A stretch of 11,374 nucleotides of DNA from an uncultured Lachnospiraceae bacterium (GCA_947177885.1 CAMWWF010000060.1:1-11374), one strand, 5' to 3'. Shown: positions 1-6,578, counted from the first letter of the stretch. Numbers and translations are program-made. Notes: generated by a model from the sequence alone, not told the origin.

Positions 1-606
1 TGTGTTGTGTTTTTGAGGGTGCTTTAAGGCATCCTCCACCTGAATATTCTGAAGCTGCTCCCTGCTCCTGCCTCTGAAAGGACCTCCGGAAGCAGTCAGA
101 AGTATCTTTTCTATTTTGTCCCCGGGCTCACCGTTCAGAGACTGGAAGATCGCGCTGTGTTCACTGTCCACAGGCAGGATCGACACTCCATGCCTCTTTG
201 CCAGCGGCATGATGATATGTCCCGCCGTCACCAGTGTTTCCTTATTTGCCAGCGCAATATCCTTTCCCGCCTGAATGGCCGCAATGGTAGGCCTGATACC
301 AATCATTCCCACAATGGCGGTAACCAATACCTGACTTTCCGGCAAAACCGCGATCTCCAACAGTCCCTCCATTCCGGAGACTACTTTGACGTCGATATCT
401 GCCACTCTGACTCTCAGCTCCGCCGCCGCTTCCTCCGTCCACATAGCCGCCATCACAGGATGAAATTCCCTGATCTGTTCCTCTATTTTATCCACACTGC
501 TGCCTGCCGCCAGTGCGACCACCTTCAGCTCAGGGTTGCTGCGCACCACCTCCAGCGTCTGTGTCCCAATGGAACCGGTAGAACCCAAAATCGCAATCTT
601 TTTCAT
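1..606 (-). CDS. dxr: 1-deoxy-D-xylulose 5-phosphate reductoisomerase, N-terminal part (runs off the window)
   Basis: Only the first 202 residues are visible. Dxr converts DXP to 2-C-methylerythritol 4-phosphate with NADPH, the first committed step of the MEP isoprenoid pathway in the cytoplasm. The protein opens MKKIAILGSTGSIGTQTLEV, whose GSTGSIG loop is the Rossmann NADPH site. Further family blocks follow: TAIVGMIGIRPT, IALANKETLVTAG, LPVDSEHSAIFQ (the metal-binding Asp and Glu region) and LTASGGPF. The start at 606 is preceded by AGAGAGGAAACTT, a fair ribosome binding site. The gene is 93 bp downstream of cdsA in the same direction and probably shares its transcript. It supplies precursors that UppS, two genes upstream, polymerises. 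The last few visible residues (KHPQKHNT) depart from the usual HPxWxMG; see findings. Identity is secure from the motifs. Confidence 0.94.
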   Translation of the reverse strand, partial: MKKIAILGSTGSIGTQTLEVVRSNPELKVVALAAGSSVDKIEEQIREFHPVMAAMWTEEAAAELRVRVADIDVKVVSGMEGLLEIAVLPESQVLVTAIVGMIGIRPTIAAIQAGKDIALANKETLVTAGHIIMPLAKRHGVSILPVDSEHSAIFQSLNGEPGDKIEKILLTASGGPFRGRSREQLQNIQVEDALKHPQKHNT

Positions 607-699
607 AAGTTTCCTCTCTTCACAATGACCTCTTTTCCCCTCAAAAGGATTTGCAAACCTCTCCCGGGGAACTCAGATCAGGATCGTGAAATATTCTTT

Positions 700-1623
700 T
701 CAGTGCCCGATCAGGAGCAAAGTCATAAAATAGACCAGAGGCGCCGTGACGATCACACTGTCAAAACGATCCATGATACCGCCGTGACCGGGGATCAGCC
801 TGCCGTAATCCTTGATCCCCTTATTCCGCTTAATGGCAGATGCCGCCAGATCGCCCACCATGCTCATGATCGCGCCCACCGCACAGACCAACGCCGCCTG
901 CCATGCAAAAGTATCCACCGTCGCCGGGAATAGGTTCACCAGAACCTTTCCGTATATGAACCCTAAAAGCGCTGCCCCCAGCACTCCGCCGATACAGCCT
1001 TCCAAAGACTTCTTGGGACTTAAAACGGGAAATATCTTCCTCTTCCCGATCAGCTTTCCCACCGCGTAGGCACATGTGTCACATCCCCAGGAGCTGATCA
1101 GTATAAGCCACACTATGATAATACCGCCCGGTATCATTCTTGCCATCTCGACAAAGGACAGCATCACAGGAGCATACACAAACGCAAAAAAACCGGCGAT
1201 CACCTGTTCCGCCTGATACTTCGGAAAAGCAAAGACATAGACGAAAAGCTGCGCCATAAACACCAGCACGATACAGCCCAGAAGCCATACCGCGCCTCTC
1301 GAGCTGTCCCAATACATCATTCCATGCTCCGTATTCAGGCAGAGCTGCAGCACTCCATAGTATAGCACCGTACCGGCCAGCCCCACGATCTCTATGGCCG
1401 TCAGTCCGGGCATTGCCACAAAGAAGGATGTCTTAAGCCCGGCACTCTCTACAGAGACTGTCTTTTTCTCTCCCGCAGGCACTCCCAGCGCTTTGGTCAG
1501 CTCACGGTATCCTATAAGGGAAACCACCAGCAGCACTGCCGTCAGAACAGGCCCTCCCAGCCAGATGGAGCCGATAGCGATCACCAACAATATGATTCCG
1601 CTGAACAATCTGGTCCAAAACAT
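700..1623 (-). CDS. cdsA: phosphatidate cytidylyltransferase (CDP-diglyceride synthase)
   Basis: A 307-residue integral membrane enzyme that makes CDP-diacylglycerol from phosphatidic acid and CTP, the branch point to all phospholipids. The protein is a run of hydrophobic segments from residue 8 onward. Near the C-terminus it carries the full CDS family signature at about 262-288: S..KR, then LIPGHGG, then DRFD. The SPKKSLEG block at about 202-209 is also typical. Length is slightly above the usual 260-290, the extra lying in a hydrophilic loop around residues 48-64. The start at 1623 has AAGGAGG some 8 bases upstream, and this site is formed by the last Lys-Glu-Glu codons and stop of uppS. 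The two genes are only 4 bp apart and probably translationally coupled. Confidence 0.96.
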   Translation of the reverse strand: MFWTRLFSGIILLVIAIGSIWLGGPVLTAVLLVVSLIGYRELTKALGVPAGEKKTVSVESAGLKTSFFVAMPGLTAIEIVGLAGTVLYYGVLQLCLNTEHGMMYWDSSRGAVWLLGCIVLVFMAQLFVYVFAFPKYQAEQVIAGFFAFVYAPVMLSFVEMARMIPGGIIIVWLILISSWGCDTCAYAVGKLIGKRKIFPVLSPKKSLEGCIGGVLGAALLGFIYGKVLVNLFPATVDTFAWQAALVCAVGAIMSMVGDLAASAIKRNKGIKDYGRLIPGHGGIMDRFDSVIVTAPLVYFMTLLLIGH

Positions 1624-1627
1624 GGAA

Positions 1628-2347
1628 TTATTCCTCCTTCACACCGCCGTATCGTCTGTCTCTATGATTATATGCTTCCACAGCTTTTATCAATTCTTCC
1701 TTTGTGAAATCGGGCCAGGGCACCGGTGTAAAATAGAACTCCGTATATGCCAGCTGCCACAGCAGAAAATTGGAAATACGCTGCTCGTCACAGGTCCGGA
1801 TCAGAAGATCCGGATCGGGAATCCCCGCGGTATCCAGGAAACCGCCCAGAGTTTCTTCCGTGACATCCTCCGGTTTTAACTCTCCGGCCGCAATCTTCTC
1901 TGCCATCCTTCTGGAAGCTCTTACGATCTCGTCTCTTCCGCCATAGTTAATGGCAATCTGGAAATGAAGCCCGTCATTATTCCCGGTAGCCGCCTCCAGT
2001 TCTTCAATCCTGCTGCGGATATCCTCGTCAAGACGGGATTTCTCCCCCAGAACTCTGACACACATCCGGTTCTTCTTAGCCGTCTGGAGACAGGTCTTCA
2101 TATAGTTGCGAAGCAGCTTCATCAGGGCATCCACCTCACTCCGGGGCCGGTTCCAGTTCTCTGTGGAAAATGCATATACCGTCAGATACTGTATTCCCAT
2201 CTTATATGCCTCCTCGCAGATGACCTCCACCGTCTTCGCCCCCTGGACATGCCCGTAATTGCGGGGCATTCCCTTGGCCTTTGCCCATCTGCCGTTACCG
2301 TCCAGAATGATCGCCACATGCTGCGGCATCTTTAATCCTTCACTCAT
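1628..2347 (-). CDS. uppS: isoprenyl transferase (undecaprenyl diphosphate synthase)
   Basis: A 239-residue cytoplasmic cis-prenyltransferase that extends farnesyl diphosphate with isopentenyl diphosphate to C55-PP, the lipid carrier for peptidoglycan and other wall polymers. Family blocks in order: MPQHVAIILDGNGRWAK, with catalytic Asp at residue 16 and the diphosphate-binding GNGR; VYAFSTENWNRP; INYGGRDEI; DLLIRT followed by RISNFLLWQLAYTEFYF near the C-terminus. I chose ATG 2347 because AAAGGATGGAG lies just upstream. The frame also stays open to a GTG at 2374 that has a poorer site. The usual RT(S/G)GE is RTCDE here (residues 184-188), a small oddity in the substrate-binding loop. It is tightly followed by cdsA and separated from frr by about 230 bp. 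Confidence 0.96.
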   Translation of the reverse strand: MSEGLKMPQHVAIILDGNGRWAKAKGMPRNYGHVQGAKTVEVICEEAYKMGIQYLTVYAFSTENWNRPRSEVDALMKLLRNYMKTCLQTAKKNRMCVRVLGEKSRLDEDIRSRIEELEAATGNNDGLHFQIAINYGGRDEIVRASRRMAEKIAAGELKPEDVTEETLGGFLDTAGIPDPDLLIRTCDEQRISNFLLWQLAYTEFYFTPVPWPDFTKEELIKAVEAYNHRDRRYGGVKEE

Positions 2348-2421
2348 ACTGCTCCATCCTTTCCACCCGGTCACTCATAACACAGCTCTCTTCCCAGTCC
2401 CTGTAAAAATAATATTCCTGA

Positions 2422-2448
2422 AATCCCGTGAAAAGAGGTTCAGGGATT
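2422..2448 (-). other. imperfect hairpin in the frr-uppS gap
   Basis: On the minus strand AATCCC-TGAA pairs with TTCA-c-GGGATT around a six-base loop. This gives ten base pairs broken by one bulged base. It lies 75-100 bp upstream of the uppS start. No T-run follows directly, so it is not a standard terminator. It could be an RNA processing or stability element. The structure is read directly; any role is a guess. Confidence 0.45.
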
Positions 2449-2471
2449 CCGGGAGTGTATACATGCGTAAA

Positions 2472-2499
2472 GGGGGAACGGATTTTTCTCCACTCCCCC
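2472..2499 (-). other. G-rich/C-rich hairpin in the frr-uppS gap
   Basis: GGGGGA at 2472-2477 pairs with TCCCCC at 2494-2499. An inner GGA/TCC pair (2480-2482 with 2489-2491) is separated from it by a two-base mismatch. The stem is strong, but there is no adjacent T-run on either strand. Together with the hairpin at 2422-2448 it makes this gap unusually structured for the inside of an operon. It may partly terminate or process the transcript between frr and uppS. Confidence 0.4.
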
Positions 2500-2511
2500 G
2501 CTTTTCACTGC

Positions 2512-2526
2512 TTTGAAACTTTCAAA
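2512..2526. promoter_or_regulatory. perfect 15-bp palindrome, possible operator
   Basis: TTTGAAA-C-TTTCAAA is a perfect 7-1-7 inverted repeat in the frr-uppS gap, about 50 bp beyond the frr stop. Its size and symmetry suit a dimeric repressor. No convincing -35/-10 pair lies beside it, and the half-site spacing does not fit the FabT fatty-acid box. An operator role is inference only. Confidence 0.3.
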
Positions 2527-2575
2527 ACTTTTACAGACCTGTTCTCTTTCCACTGAGAAGCATTTATGAGTCAGT

Positions 2576-3127
2576 TCAGACTGTCATGATTTCCTTGGAT
2601 TTCTCTTCCATCAGCTTATCAATATCTTTGATATATTTGTCAGTCAGCTTCTGCAGCTGGTCTCCCAACTGTTTGATCTCATCCTCAGACACATCTTCCT
2701 TTGACAGCTTCTTAAAGGCATCATTTCCGTCCCTGCGGATATTGCGGACAGCCACCTTGCCCTCCTCCGCCTTCTTCTTGATATCCTTTACCAGGTCTTT
2801 TCTGCGCTCCTCAGTCAATTCCGGGAACACCAGCCGGATCACACTTCCGTCGTTAGAAGGATTGATCCCCAGATCAGAAGTCATGATTGCCTTCTCGATC
2901 TCCTTCAACAATGTCTTCTCCCATGGAGCGATCTGAATAATACGGGGATCAGGCACAGTGACATTGCCCACCTGCTGGATTGGCGTAGGCGTACCGTAGT
3001 AATCCACCCTGATCTTGTCCAAAACATGAGGATTGGCACGTCCCGCACGGATGGTCGCATAATCCGATGTCAGGAATTCTATCGCTTTCTTCATCTTATC
3101 ATCATACAGCTGTAATCTTGCGTCCAT
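2576..3127 (-). CDS. frr: ribosome recycling factor
   Basis: A 183-residue cytoplasmic factor that, with EF-G, splits the post-termination ribosome so the subunits can be reused. It is recognisable over its whole length: an N-terminal helix with FLTSDYATIRAGRANPHVLD (about 19-38), YYGTPTPIQQVGNVTVPDPR, then IQIAPWEK, LGINPSNDGSVIRLVFP, LTEERRKDL and VRNIRRD. These are the standard RRF blocks, and the family length is about 185. The start at 3127 has AGAAAGGA about 8 bases upstream. It begins 13 bp after the pyrH stop, the widely conserved pyrH-frr pairing in bacteria, so the two are surely co-transcribed. Confidence 0.98.
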   Translation of the reverse strand: MDARLQLYDDKMKKAIEFLTSDYATIRAGRANPHVLDKIRVDYYGTPTPIQQVGNVTVPDPRIIQIAPWEKTLLKEIEKAIMTSDLGINPSNDGSVIRLVFPELTEERRKDLVKDIKKKAEEGKVAVRNIRRDGNDAFKKLSKEDVSEDEIKQLGDQLQKLTDKYIKDIDKLMEEKSKEIMTV

Positions 3128-3140
3128 AGTTTATTCCTTT

Positions 3141-3836
3141 CTATACTGACACTTTCGTTCCGTTAAATCTGCCTTTGACGGTATTGACAATGCTGTTCTC
3201 CTCATTCAGTCCGAATACCCACATAGGCATCTTATTGTCCCTTGCCAGAATGGATGCCGTCATATCAACCACCTGAAGATTCTTGGCAATGACCTCGTCA
3301 ATCGTGACTTCCGTGTATTTCTGCGCATTTGGATTCTTATTCGGGTCATCATCATAGACACCGTCCACGGCCTTGGCCAGAAGGATCACTTCCGCCTCCA
3401 CCTCTATCGCCCGGAGCACCACACCGGTATCCGTGGAGAAATACGGATGTCCTGTGCCGCCCGCAAAGAAGACCACCTGACCTTCCTCAAGACACCTGTT
3501 TGCCTCGTCCTTTGAAAACAAATTGGTAAAAGATCCGCACACAAAAGGAGTCAGAATATTGGTTCTCATACCCGTGGACCGGAATATCTCCGACACATAG
3601 ATACAGTTCATGATGGTAGCCAGCATACCGATCTGGTCAGCCTTGGTGCGGTCAATGTTCTCGCTGGTGCGGCCTCTCCAGAAATTTCCGCCTCCGATCA
3701 CGATTCCCACCTGAATACCGTCGTCCGCCAGCTGTTTTACCTGAAGCGCCACCCGCCTGACAGTTTCTTCGTCGAATCCCGTCTTCCTGTCACCCGCAAG
3801 CGCCTCTCCGCTCAATTTCAAAAGAATCCTGTGCAT
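3141..3836 (-). CDS. pyrH: UMP kinase (uridylate kinase)
   Basis: A 231-residue amino-acid-kinase-fold enzyme that phosphorylates UMP to UDP, feeding UTP/CTP for nucleic acids, sugar nucleotides and the CTP used by CdsA. Visible blocks: LLKLSGEAL (5-13, phosphate loop), VIGGGNFWRG (46-55), DQIGMLATIMN (68-77), FFAGGTGHPYFSTDT (123-137, UMP/nucleotide site), KAVDGVYDDDP (155-165) and DMTA near the C-terminus. It is a few residues shorter than the typical 235-245. The start at 3836 has a strong AAGGAG whose first bases are part of the bactofilin stop codon; that gene ends 14 bp upstream. In many Firmicutes tsf lies directly upstream of pyrH; here a bactofilin gene occupies that place. Confidence 0.97.
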   Translation of the reverse strand: MHRILLKLSGEALAGDRKTGFDEETVRRVALQVKQLADDGIQVGIVIGGGNFWRGRTSENIDRTKADQIGMLATIMNCIYVSEIFRSTGMRTNILTPFVCGSFTNLFSKDEANRCLEEGQVVFFAGGTGHPYFSTDTGVVLRAIEVEAEVILLAKAVDGVYDDDPNKNPNAQKYTEVTIDEVIAKNLQVVDMTASILARDNKMPMWVFGLNEENSIVNTVKGRFNGTKVSV

Positions 3837-3850
3837 ACTGAAAATTCTCC

Positions 3851-4978
3851 TTATTTAGACTTTGCTTTACGTACAGGCTCCGGCTTATACTCCTCAAAGA
3901 AAGTGGTAGGGCTGACATCTGCATAGCACTGTGAACACATACCCTCAATAACCGCACCGTTATTGATCTGAACGGACTTGGACTTGATATTACCCATCAC
4001 GATTGCGGATGTATCCAGGATAACAGGTCCCTTTACATCAATGTCACCCTTTACAGCTCCTGCGATCACAGCGCTGGTGGCGGTGATATTTCCGATGATA
4101 ACAGAGCTTGCACCAATCTTCACAGCGCCTTCACTGACCACTTCACCATTGATCTTTGCACCCTCAGCAAAGATTTCAGCCGCTTTTGAATTGCCGATGA
4201 TGTGACCGGTAATGTTCAGCTTACCGAAGGATTCAATATTACCGTTTACGGTACCGATGACATCAATAGATCCCTCTGTGGTAATGTCACCCTTGATGAT
4301 CATTGCCGATGTGATAACGGCTGTCTCATCTGCAGCCTCTCTCTCACCTGCTGTGTCCATAGCTTCCATAGTTTCCATTGTCTCCATTGCTTCCTTTGCT
4401 CCTTTGTTTTCTTCTTCCTGATTACTCTCTGTGTTGCTGATCGGTTCCATGCTTTCAGATATCTCCTTTTCTTTATTCTTTTCCTCTTTCCGGGCTTCTG
4501 CAGATGCGTCTACATCCGCATCTTCCTTCTTTGATGTATCTTCCGCACCTTCCGCCGCGGAGTCTTCCCCTGCGGACGTCTTATCGGTTGTCTTATCGCT
4601 CTGCTGTTTCTCTGCGGATACTGATTCCGACCGGACTTCCTCTGTGACAGCTTCTCCCGTCGCATCTTCCTCTGTGGGCGGCTCCTCCACGGGATCTGCC
4701 GCATCTTCTTTTACCGGCTCAGCTTCCTCAGCCGGAATCTCATCCGTCCCGGTCAGCTCGTCGTCATCCAGCCTGAAATTGTCAATGTTTTCCAGCATCT
4801 CTTCCAAAGAGTAGGCAGGCTTTGCAGTCCCCTTTGCCTTCGGTGCCGCTGTTTTCGCTTTTGTCTCAGCGGCAGTTCCTGCCGCCTGCTCCTCCGCGGG
4901 TCTGACCTGGCCTTCGGCAGGCATCATTTCATTGACCGCCTGCGACAGATCTTCCTTCAAATCCGAGAAAAAACCCAT
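3851..4978 (-). CDS. bactofilin-family polymer-forming cytoskeletal protein with long acidic N-terminal region
   Basis: A 375-residue protein. Residues about 222-346 form a bactofilin (DUF583) domain: regular short beta repeats such as MIIKGDITTEGSIDVIGTVN and GHIIGNSKAAEIF, rich in Gly, Ile and Val, as expected for a right-handed beta-helix. Bactofilins polymerise without nucleotide, often on the membrane, and position wall enzymes. Before the domain lie about 215 residues of low-complexity sequence very rich in Glu, Ala, Asp, Lys and Thr, probably disordered. These include a METMETMEAMDT repeat (198-209). The N-terminus (MGFFSDLKEDLSQAVNEMM) could be an amphipathic membrane-binding helix. 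The tail after the domain has a CSQC pair (C348, C351) and ends basic. The start at 4978 has GGAGGA upstream. It lies 29 bp after the deacetylase and 14 bp before pyrH. The bactofilin call is firm; its role here is inferred. Confidence 0.88.
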   Translation of the reverse strand: MGFFSDLKEDLSQAVNEMMPAEGQVRPAEEQAAGTAAETKAKTAAPKAKGTAKPAYSLEEMLENIDNFRLDDDELTGTDEIPAEEAEPVKEDAADPVEEPPTEEDATGEAVTEEVRSESVSAEKQQSDKTTDKTSAGEDSAAEGAEDTSKKEDADVDASAEARKEEKNKEKEISESMEPISNTESNQEEENKGAKEAMETMETMEAMDTAGEREAADETAVITSAMIIKGDITTEGSIDVIGTVNGNIESFGKLNITGHIIGNSKAAEIFAEGAKINGEVVSEGAVKIGASSVIIGNITATSAVIAGAVKGDIDVKGPVILDTSAIVMGNIKSKSVQINNGAVIEGMCSQCYADVSPTTFFEEYKPEPVRKAKSK

Positions 4979-5007
4979 GTTAATTTACTCCTCCGTTCAT
5001 TCGTTTA

Positions 5008-5997
5008 TCAGTATATGTGTTGAATAGGCACGGTTTCTTCCGTAATCGGAAGAATTACGGTATCCTCCATTGCCAAGATCTTCTCGATGATAATGGGCAG
5101 CGCATCCACCGTGCTGCGCTTATCCGCAGAATCATGGAAAAGTATGATAGAAGTACTGTTTTCCCCAATCCCCTCAGTGCTGTTCCTGACCAGTGTATCC
5201 ACGGAAAGAGGTATGCTCCCTGCATCTCCCGAGGCAATATTCCAATCATAGAACTGTACGCCCTGACTTTCCAGATAATCGGCAAACTCCTCCATATCAA
5301 TATCACTGACTGTGTTGGACGATCCCCCGGGAAAACGGTAAAACCGGCTCTCCACCCCGGTCACGTCATAAAGATAGCTCTGCAGCCTCACAAAGTCGTC
5401 CGCAAAATCTTCCACAGACCGATATAGTTCAGCATACTTGTGACTGTAGCTGTGCATACCAAGAGTATGCCCGCCATCCACGATCATAGACAGAGCTTCT
5501 TTCTCCGAATCCGATTCTTTTCCCACCACAAAGAAAGTTGCCTTGACGCCATACCTGTCCAATATTTCCAGAATATCGTCCGTATAAATGCTGGGACCGT
5601 CATCAAACGTCAGGTAAACTTTGTGCAGAGACTCTTCCGAATCCTCCGGCTGTCCCGGCTCCCACGATACCTCCTCTTCCGTATCCGACTCTCCCTCCCA
5701 GCTTCCTGACCGGTTGGTGACAACAGCTCCTGCCTTTCTGTACAAATGAAGCTCCTCTATCAGTTCCTCCATCTCCTGCCGCTGTTCCACCACCGTCCCT
5801 GTCAGATCCTTCACCTGCAATGACAGTGCATCCAATGCTTCATTCAGACAGTAGACTCTGGCAAACAGGACAATGCATAACGCACCAGGTATCGCCATTG
5901 CCAGCATCAGCATCAGGACAATATATTTTTTCTGCCACTGCGCATGCCTGTGCCTGCTGTGTCTGTCATCAGTGGCGAGACTTTTATTCTCCGGCAT
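5008..5997 (-). CDS. membrane-anchored polysaccharide deacetylase (NodB/CE4 family)
   Basis: A 329-residue protein from ATG 5997. Layout: a cytoplasmic basic, His-rich tail (1-24); one membrane span (about 25-46); a probable coiled coil (51-88); an acidic linker (99-123); and a NodB-homology domain (about 125-325). The domain has the catalytic set: TFDDGP with D132/D133, HSYSH with metal-binding H182 and H186, RFPGGSSN, DWNIASGDA and ILFHDS. Such enzymes remove N- or O-acetyl groups from extracellular glycans, often peptidoglycan; the substrate here is unknown. The frame stays open to a GTG at 6189, but the promoter places the transcript start near 6191 and residues upstream of 5997 look non-protein-like. 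ATG 6090, with AAGG upstream, is a possible alternative start. Only 29 bp separate it from the bactofilin gene, suggesting the two work together on the wall. Confidence 0.9.
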   Translation of the reverse strand: MPENKSLATDDRHSRHRHAQWQKKYIVLMLMLAMAIPGALCIVLFARVYCLNEALDALSLQVKDLTGTVVEQRQEMEELIEELHLYRKAGAVVTNRSGSWEGESDTEEEVSWEPGQPEDSEESLHKVYLTFDDGPSIYTDDILEILDRYGVKATFFVVGKESDSEKEALSMIVDGGHTLGMHSYSHKYAELYRSVEDFADDFVRLQSYLYDVTGVESRFYRFPGGSSNTVSDIDMEEFADYLESQGVQFYDWNIASGDAGSIPLSVDTLVRNSTEGIGENSTSIILFHDSADKRSTVDALPIIIEKILAMEDTVILPITEETVPIQHIY

Positions 5998-6191
5998 AAT
6001 CCCATCTGATCCCCTAATCTGTTTCCCGTATTCCGGGGCACTTCCATACCGGCATACGCACATCATCCTGTGATCCGCAACGGATGCCATTCGGTCGTTA
6101 CCTTCGCTGAATAAGACCAGCATATCACAAGTCTGCGATCCGTGATCGCCATTTGCCGCCCGCCGAATATGCGGGCATGTTCTTCTCACTA
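5998..6191 (-). promoter_or_regulatory. structured 5' leader of the deacetylase-bactofilin-pyrH operon
   Basis: About 190 nt lie between the predicted transcript start and the chosen deacetylase ATG. On the minus strand this leader holds compact perfect stem-loops. These are GCCCGC/GCGGGC with a 7-base loop (6158-6176), GCGATC/GATCGC with a 3-base loop (6135-6149), ATCCG/CGGAT with a 3-base loop (6073-6085) and a weaker CCCG/CGGG (6025-6037). I do not recognise a known riboswitch and see no T-run terminator. If translation starts further upstream (for example ATG 6090), part of this would be coding. It could be a cis-regulatory RNA or just a long structured leader. Confidence 0.4.
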
Positions 6192-6197
6192 AAACAC

Positions 6198-6225
6198 ATT
6201 ATATCATACTACGCAATTTTCGCAA
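6198..6225 (-). promoter_or_regulatory. extended -10 promoter for the deacetylase operon
   Basis: On the minus strand a -10 TATAAT (6198-6203) is preceded by TGA, giving the extended TGnTATAAT form. A -35-like TTGCGA (6220-6225) lies 16 bp upstream. The predicted start is near 6191. It sits directly after the terminator of the Cys-rich gene, so the large operon has its own promoter. Confidence 0.75.
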
Positions 6226-6228
6226 AGA

Positions 6229-6263
6229 AAAAAATTTAAAAAGGACATATAAAAATGTCCTTT
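6229..6263 (-). terminator. Rho-independent terminator of the Cys-rich protein gene
   Basis: On the minus strand AAAGGACAT pairs perfectly with ATGTCCTTT (6240-6248 with 6255-6263), with a 6-base loop. It is followed by a T-rich tract (TTAAATTTTTTT). It starts 12 bp after the stop codon of the 54-residue protein and isolates it from the operon downstream. Confidence 0.88.
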
Positions 6264-6275
6264 CAATCAACCACC

Positions 6276-6440
6276 TTATTCATCTGCCTGATCCACCGGG
6301 GTTCCGCAACCGCCTCCGCAGCTTCCGCAACAGCCCGCGCATCCCCCGCCGCACTGCCCTTTCCGCAGCTTGCGAAGCTGGCTGCGCACTATAAAGAACA
6401 CAAGGACTGCCAACGCAGTGATAATAATAATATCCGCCAT
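6276..6440 (-). CDS. FeoB-associated-type Cys-rich membrane protein
   Basis: A 54-residue protein. A hydrophobic span (about 4-18, IIIITALAVLVFFIV) is followed by a basic stretch (RSQLRKLRKG). Then comes a Gly/Cys-rich tail with six cysteines (30, 34, 37, 38, 41, 45). This matches the small Cys-rich proteins often encoded beside the ferrous iron transporter FeoB, whose exact role is not established. The cysteines suggest metal or Fe-S handling at the inner face of the membrane. The start at 6440 is chosen from AAAGGA 8 bases upstream; an in-frame ATG at 6449 sits too close to that site. It is monocistronic: its own promoter with a Fur-like box upstream, its own terminator downstream. No feoA or feoB is in this window. 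Confidence 0.82.
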   Translation of the reverse strand: MADIIIITALAVLVFFIVRSQLRKLRKGQCGGGCAGCCGSCGGGCGTPVDQADE

Positions 6441-6529
6441 TACATCCATCCTTTCCGTTTCGTCGTGATATAAATATCCTATGCGTCTTACAAATCTCTG
6501 TGACAGTAAATTTGTGCTGCGGGATATTT

Positions 6530-6544
6530 TGAGAACCATTCTCA
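6530..6544. promoter_or_regulatory. Fur-box-like operator
   Basis: TGAGAACCATTCTCA is a 7-1-7 inverted repeat agreeing with the Firmicute Fur box TGATAATnATTATCA at 11 of 14 fixed positions. It lies five bases downstream of the -10 of the minus-strand promoter, covering the expected transcript start. Bound protein would block transcription of the Cys-rich gene when iron is plentiful. A related family member (Zur, PerR) could bind instead, but the gene product favours Fur. Confidence 0.7.
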
Positions 6545-6549
6545 TTTAC

Positions 6550-6578
6550 AGTATAATTTTTGCCGTTTCCGCTGTCAA
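6550..6578 (-). promoter_or_regulatory. near-consensus sigma-A promoter of the Cys-rich protein gene
   Basis: On the minus strand TTGACA (6573-6578) is followed after exactly 17 bp by TATACT (6550-6555). The expected start is near 6543, inside the Fur-like box, leaving a leader of about 100 nt before ATG 6440. This is the strongest promoter sequence in the window, as expected for a promoter held down by a repressor. Confidence 0.85.

Noticed and set aside
157..933. 258-residue plus-strand frame across the dxr and cdsA starts
   Set aside because: It is rich in His, Arg and Gln, has no recognisable motif, and overlaps two secure minus-strand genes.
2512..2526. FabT fatty-acid repressor box
   Set aside because: FabT boxes have TTTGA and TCAAA separated by three bases; here they are five apart, so the match fails.
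4431..4814. Ser-rich 127-residue plus-strand frame
   Set aside because: It is the antisense of the acidic low-complexity region of the bactofilin and simply reflects its biased codons.
5998..6189. 64-residue N-terminal extension of the deacetylase from GTG 6189
   Set aside because: It would start at the predicted transcript start with no leader, and the residues (many Arg, His, Cys) do not look like the rest of the protein.
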